Shown: positions 59,344 to 64,000 of the stretch, in pieces
How the letters are laid out: the number at the start of each line of letters is the position of its first letter
How positions within the stretch are numbered: the first letter of the stretch is position 1
Origin: Pleurotus djamor
Lineage: Eukaryota > Basidiomycota > Agaricomycetes > Agaricales > Pleurotaceae
Reading direction: 5' to 3'
Length of the DNA stretch: 64,000 bases
Assembly (NCBI GenBank): GCA_029747585.1
Contig: JAPEVF010000004.1
Coordinates: 212,261-276,260, forward strand
The notes under the pieces: generated by a model
Database searches by the model: none
What the model was told of the DNA's origin: nothing
The model's input: only the letters and a program-made list of their open reading frames with translations
Translations under genes and position numbers: made by a program

Positions 59344-59967
59344 TTACCCGGTTCTCATAACAAGATGGACACCGCTGTCTGTGCTGATGATGTCACTGAT
59401 TTGACCAACTTCAAGGCCAAAGGCAGCGTCTTCGAACGGTTTCTGCATTTGCCCTTTTCCGAAGAAGCCCAAATCACCTCCAGCTGAATGCGACGAACAG
59501 TCAGAGTGCTCCGAAGCGAGCTTGGAGAAGATCTCTGCGGAATCACCAATCTGAGCTTGGTGACCTTTGAGAATATCAATGGCTTCCTCTTTCGTTCGAG
59601 TGATATTTGACTAGGTTGTTTGTTCATGAGAAATCAGTAGAACCAAAGAAGTGGGAGAGAACGCACCTCCTTCCAACTCGCTGGGCGACGGCTATCTTTG
59701 TGCTTGACAAGAAGGTGGCTAGCGCGAACTTGACCGGGCTTTCCACCGCCTGAAGGTGCGCGCTTGGCTAGCTTCAGGTATTCAGCCCCAGGCAGACTGT
59801 TGATCTCGTCTTGGCTCAGTCCTTCGGGCGCATCCCACACCGAGGTATTGTTAGCCGTGTTGAAGAAGTAGGGTACGCCCCGCGAGTTAGACATCCGAAC
59901 TTCCCATGTTGCCTGAGATTTCGGAAATTTGAGTAGAGCGAGAAGAACGAGGTCGAGGACGCACCAT
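59344..59967 (-). CDS. Pin1/Ess1-type peptidyl-prolyl cis-trans isomerase
   Basis: Parvulin that isomerises phospho-Ser/Thr-Pro bonds; in yeast it acts on RNA polymerase II. The first coding exon is only the ATG (59967-59965), followed by a 52-nt intron at 59913-59964. The second exon begins ATWEVRMSNSRGVPYFFN, the WW domain, with NNTSVWDAP closing it. The rotamase domain follows: VRASHLLVKHKDSRRPASWK, FSKLASEHSDCSSHSAGGDL, GFFGKGQMQKPFEDAAF and SDIISTDSGVHLVMRTG. Catalytic-type His and Cys residues (SHLLVKH, SDCSS) are present. Three or four exons; about 170 residues, the usual length. Confidence 0.92.
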
Positions 59968-60519
59968 AGCTGAAGAAACTGATGGTTGCTGGTTGAGGGG
60001 GTTGCTGTCTCTCGATCGTGATGCTATCTAATCAGCAGCGAACAGGGGCCTCCTATGGTGCGTGAAAGTAATGAAAGCTATGTCGAATGACGGTCGGCTA
60101 TAGAATCATGAAGTAGCATTTTTTTCTGAAGGACATAGAGTTCATCTGTGCACTGCACAGTCAGCAAAACATCATTCTCAGCGAAACCCTCATAACACGC
60201 CTGGTTTCGACATTGACCCCTCCTAAGTTGGAGATCTCACGCCACAATCCTCTTGGCGAACACCCTTAGGCTTGAACGAGTCGAGCCCGTTCCCTCAGCG
60301 CTGTGAGATTCCAAGCTGTTTCCCAGTGCCAGATAACATGTATGAAGTCTTGGGTTCTCTGACGCCTGAAATAGTTCCACGACTACGATATGCCCAGGAA
60401 GGATTTGCTTCATGGATATCGACACCCGTATATGGACGCAACGCAGTTCGCAACGGGGGTTGGAGGTGAGTGCGCTTTCTAGTCCTGCGATATGTGATTC
60501 TGAGTCGTGAACCGTACAG
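59968..60519. other. Divergent promoter region
   Basis: The shared upstream region of the Pin1 gene (minus) and the DUF4246 gene (plus). A long minus-strand frame at 60815-60237 overlaps the DUF4246 exons and is a shadow. No further gene is supported. Confidence 0.45.
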
Positions 60520-62414
60520 ATGTTCCAAGAACGGTAAGATGCTTGCGCTTCATCCCCGTCACCCTTAGTCCTCAACCTGAATATCCGCTGTCGCAGTTGA
60601 CTGATTTGGCCATGTCGCAATTCTCCTACGACCTCCGACACAAACCTGACTGGATTCGTGATCACGTTAACCCCGAGAATCGAGATAGATGGACAAAGGA
60701 AGCCTCCTCGCGGGCCTGGAAGGTTCGCATCCCAGGCGGTTCCGTCAACATCAAGTTGACCGCGCTTCAAGTATGTTCCTGGCGAACTTTTTGTATTCTC
60801 AGACTCACGAGGCAAAACACAGATACAATACGTTCTTGATGAATTGGAGGGCTACAGGCAGCTACACGACAGTAAATTGAACTGGTATTTATCACCCGTT
60901 CAATCCGACTCAGGGCTAACGACCTCTCCAGTCAAGTGTCCTGCTTTGAACGGATCTGGGAGACCATCTCTCAATCTGACACGACTTCCCTTCTGCAACT
61001 CAATGAAGGCATCTCGGCTTTGCGGCTTCAAAACTACGGCGCGTCGGCTCCCGGAAGGAAAAGGTGGCTGCTTGATCCATACCTTTACCCACTCGTGTAC
61101 AACCAAACCCTAGTCTCTGTCTACCCCGAATGGACGACGACGCTTCCAGCCCCGCGACTCCATTTCAACACATCGGATAGCTATGCAATATCATCAAGAT
61201 TGGCTCATCTTCCATCTCTCGTGCACGTCTCTCAATTATCACCGGCCCCGCCCACTGCAATCTTTTGTTCTTACATCAACAATTTGCACCCTACACACCA
61301 CAAGTCTCTTTATGCATCACTCTCAACCATCCTCGGATCTTTGATCCCGCTGTTCGAACATACTCTCACCGACCTTCATCGCAACAACCCTCTCACGCCG
61401 AGAATATCAGGGGCATGCATGTATACTGTCTGGGACGAGCCTGATCCTCCAGAACACTCCGACGATGAAGAGGGCTGGCAAGTCTACGAAAGCGAGATGA
61501 CGCGTTGGTCCCTTAACAGACCCATACAACTTCCAGATGTACCGTCTTTAGGTTATCGGGGTGGGTTGGAAACTCGCCGTCAAACGGTTAGCTTGGTTGA
61601 CAGAGAGATAAAGATCGTAGTGTCTATATATGAGGTCCAATTGGTACTTGGTCCACTCCTCACAAAGTTTCATTCTGATGCTTACATCCGTGGCCAGGAC
61701 CCAAGTAATCCTAGCTATCCAGGGTCGCAATGGCATGTTGAAGGTATGCGAAACGAGAGAATCACCGCCTGTGCTGTCTATGTCGCTTCAGCGGTGAGTA
61801 ATCTGCCTTGGATTTCCTCCAGAACCGCTCCCAATTTCTGTCAATAGGACAATGTGAACTCTGCTGGGTTGCAGTTCCGAATGGCCATCACCTATCCAGG
61901 GGGATTCATGTTGGGCGACTCAGGCGCAACGCTTCGAACCTGGGGTCTGCGAGATGTCGATCCGTGTCACCAGTACATTGGCTCTGTGCCTCTCTCCGAG
62001 CCTGGCTTTGGGGTCGTGTTCCCTAATATTTATCAACACCGACTCGCGCCGCTTCAACTTACCGATCCGACCAAGCCAGGGCGGTTGACCTGCGTTTTGT
62101 ACTGGCTCATCGATCCTGACTTGTCTGGGAACTCTAATCCAAACACGGACATGGGACGTCACCAGACCATTGTGTCTACGGCGAATGTTCCTCCCCAACA
62201 GAAAGAGTGGATCAGCGATGCGCTCAATGGGGCGATCGACCAAAATATTCCGTGCGAAGTAGTTGAGCGGATTGTAGATGCGACTGAAGGGTTGATGAAC
62301 CAAGAGGCCGCTGAGAAGATGAGAAAGGCGATGAGGACGGAACGGGAGATGTTCTGGAAGCTGAACAACATGAACTATTTTTGCGTTCCATTTGACGTTT
62401 GGGGTCAAATCTAA
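60520..62414 (+). CDS. DUF4246-family protein (2-oxoglutarate/iron oxygenase-like fold)
   Basis: Fungal protein family of unknown function, thought to have a double-stranded beta-helix. A short first exon (60520-60533, MFQER) joins by a 35-nt intron to PQPEYPLSQLTDLAMSQFSY. Blocks matching the family as I remember it: WIRDHVNPENRDRWTKEA, GISALRLQNYG, LLDPYLYPLVYNQT, GACMYTVWDEPDPP, YPGSQWHVEGMRNERI and YWLIDPDLSGNSN. The end is MNYFCVPFDVWGQI. About five introns. The HVEG element with the later HRLAPLQL could hold iron, but a full HxD...H triad is not clear to me. If the 35-nt intron is wrong, the start is the ATG at 60612. Confidence 0.72.
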
Positions 62415-63726
62415 TGCGTTATTTGAGGTACGTTACGCATTGTTCATCCCCTTGCAAGTATTAACCTCACACAAAGTGAATGTCGTGTTCCGAGTACGTC
62501 GTCACGTCAAACCCGGTTTTGTTTCTGGATCGAATCTTGTAAGTAGAGTGCACTTGTCGCGGCCTAGAACGCTTCGCCTCTCCGCCAGACGGTCAGGTCG
62601 TTCAGAGGCTGTCAGGCGACTGATATCCACCTCGATGCGAGCTGACTAGGGAGCTGCTCCTTACCCATCTTCTCTGGATACATCAAATTTGGAGTGAGTT
62701 CGATGATCACCTTCGTCAATCTTCAATGCCCTCCAAAGGACTCTGCTGATGCGAGGATTATGCTCAGCTTGGGTAGTATATAGGGCGAACAGCACCATGT
62801 GCAACTGATGGAAACAGGAAACACTTCATGATATATCCCTATCAATCGAGGATGCGTCTGATATGGGTACTCACGTAGTCCTGGCTTGAATGCACACCAG
62901 TACATCTCTCCCAGGAAAACGATGGTGACGGCCTTGACGCTATCTTTCTTCTGTCAAAATCACATCTCCGTGGCGCGAGTCTATATCTCCGCATCGCAGA
63001 GATTCGGGATACGCTTGAGCATTTTGGTTCTATGATACGGGATTGATGTCGTAGAGGTTGTTGAAACAACTTGTGGTCTCCATGTATAGAGGGAGCGCAT
63101 GGTCTTGCATAGCGATGTAATCCCATCTTCACTAAGCAAGCGACCGGCTACGGGAGAAACTAGAGTTTCTATCCATCAATGACCGTATTAGATTACTTGA
63201 GCCACATGTACCACGTTCAGTGTGTGGAAGTGATGTAGGCTGAGCATTCTCACTGCGACTTGATTTCTCTCCTTGGTCAACATGGAGGTGGCGGAAGCTT
63301 TGATTTTACGAGACACGTTCATAACCGTTCATAACCTGCTCCGAGTCGGGACAATGGGTGAGGAAAGCTAAATTTGAGCTAAATTGAAGGCTGCCTGAAA
63401 TGGATGTCGTTGCCTAGAGACGCTTGGCACAAATATGATGGTTGCTCGGTCACGTGCTAAAAACTTCCTTTCAAGTTCGAGGGAGGCACAATGGGCAAGC
63501 AATCTTTCGCAAACCCCGGCTTTCTCAAAGTTTATAAAAGAATGGTTCAACTTCATCCTCGGTTCAACTTCCTTTCTCTCCCTCCCACCATCGTCTCCTT
63601 CCTCTCCCCTCGACTGAGTCGAGCGTCCGCGCAGCGCGTAGCTTCGTTGCTTCCACATTCATTCTTGTTAACGCGACGCTAGCCGTTCTTTGAGCTTCAA
63701 CATTCTTTTCGACTCACCAATTTATC
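62415..63726. other. 1.3-kb intergenic region
   Basis: No supported gene. Contains a tandem CGTTCATAAC pair at about 63317-63336 and a TTTATAAAAG box (63531-63540) about 190 bp before the next start codon. Minus-strand frames near 62905-62723 and 63132-62842 have no recognisable product. Confidence 0.5.
63531..63540 (+). promoter_or_regulatory. TATA-like box of the terminal secreted-protein gene
   Basis: TTTATAAAAG is followed by a pyrimidine-rich stretch (CTCTCCCTCCC) and then the ATG at 63727. Confidence 0.4.
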
Positions 63727-64000
63727 ATGAAATTGACTCTTGCTCTTAACCTGGCTGCGGCACTGGCGCCAGTATATTCTTTACCTTTCAAACGCGCGGT
63801 CGATCCAGCATTGGTCCCAGACCTGGGATTTCAGGCAGGTTTGAACCCAACAGGTACGATATTTGCGTCTCTTCTAGACAGTGACTGTATTGAACCATAT
63901 CCATATCTAGGTACAGGCGATTGTGATGGCGCCGTCAACGGAGCGGATGGGAAACCAATCAAANATTCTCATGTCCACCAGATCGTGATACGTTCATCAG
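63727..64000 (+). CDS. Secreted protein, partial at window edge
   Basis: A signal peptide (MKLTLALNLAAALAPVYS) is followed by LPFKRAVDPALVPDLGF and an intron of about 55 nt (GTACGA...CATATCTAG). The next exon reads GTGDCDGAVNGADGKPIK. This resembles a secreted protein family widespread in Agaricomycetes that I cannot name with certainty. KR at about residue 23 may be a Kex2-type site. After the N at 63964 the frame becomes uncertain, and the gene runs beyond the window. Confidence 0.6.
   Translation, partial: MKLTLALNLAAALAPVYSLPFKRAVDPALVPDLGFQAGLNPTGTIFASLLDSDCIEPYPYLGTGDCDGAVNGADGKPIKXSHVHQIVIRSS

Noticed and set aside
60237..60815. 192-codon minus-strand open frame
   Set aside because: It overlaps the conserved N-terminal exons of the DUF4246 gene and has no family resemblance; a shadow frame.

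Overview
The window is nuclear DNA from a filamentous fungus, most likely a mushroom-forming basidiomycete (Agaricomycetes). The signs are dense genes on both strands, many short GT-AG introns (mostly 45-65 nt), no operons of bacterial type, and families that are expanded or typical in that class: DUF6534 membrane proteins, But2-like membrane proteins, UstYa-like (DUF3328) proteins, DUF4246, F-box proteins with divergent C-termini and small Ser/Thr/Pro-rich secreted proteins. Exon joins given here were read by eye from splice consensus and from my memory of family alignments, so internal boundaries may be off by some bases.

Layout. 1-2.7 kb: short 11-bp tandem repeats and F-box gene A (minus). 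3.4-5.9 kb: a decayed copy of a dipeptidyl-peptidase V (S9) gene. 6.3-14.5 kb: AP-3 delta adaptin, a secreted two-domain ricin-B lectin, a single-pass membrane protein and a GCK/STE20-type kinase, all plus strand. 15.1-17.0 kb: a CDF metal transporter (minus). 18.6-23.4 kb: two secreted proteins and a type II membrane glycosyltransferase with an HxRR motif. 23.6-29.6 kb: a metabolic-looking patch with a small secreted peptide, a But2-like protein, two divergent UstYa-like proteins and a cytochrome P450; the sequence from about 19.8 to 26.5 kb is peppered with N. 30.1-36.4 kb: a DUF6534 membrane protein, a tyrosine phosphatase, an NR2C2AP-type discoidin protein, a quinone oxidoreductase and a small acidic protein. 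36.5-45.5 kb: THO subunit 1, UDP-glucose 4-epimerase, a small unknown protein, mitochondrial ribosomal protein bL33m and an MFS transporter. 45.8-47.7 kb: two Doc/Fic-type genes with a small unknown gene between them. 48.1-51.9 kb: F-box genes B (paralogue of A) and C. 52.3-62.4 kb: a USP12/46-CreB type deubiquitinase, a MOSC protein, a Pin1-type prolyl isomerase and a DUF4246 protein. The window ends inside a secreted-protein gene.

Most genes are unlinked housekeeping functions: vesicle sorting, mRNA export, deubiquitination, galactose metabolism and mitochondrial translation. The parts most worth attention are the UstYa/UstYa/P450 patch, the Doc-type pair with its partner-like ORF, the decayed DPP-V gene, two genes whose first coding exon is only the ATG, and the F-box A/B duplication.
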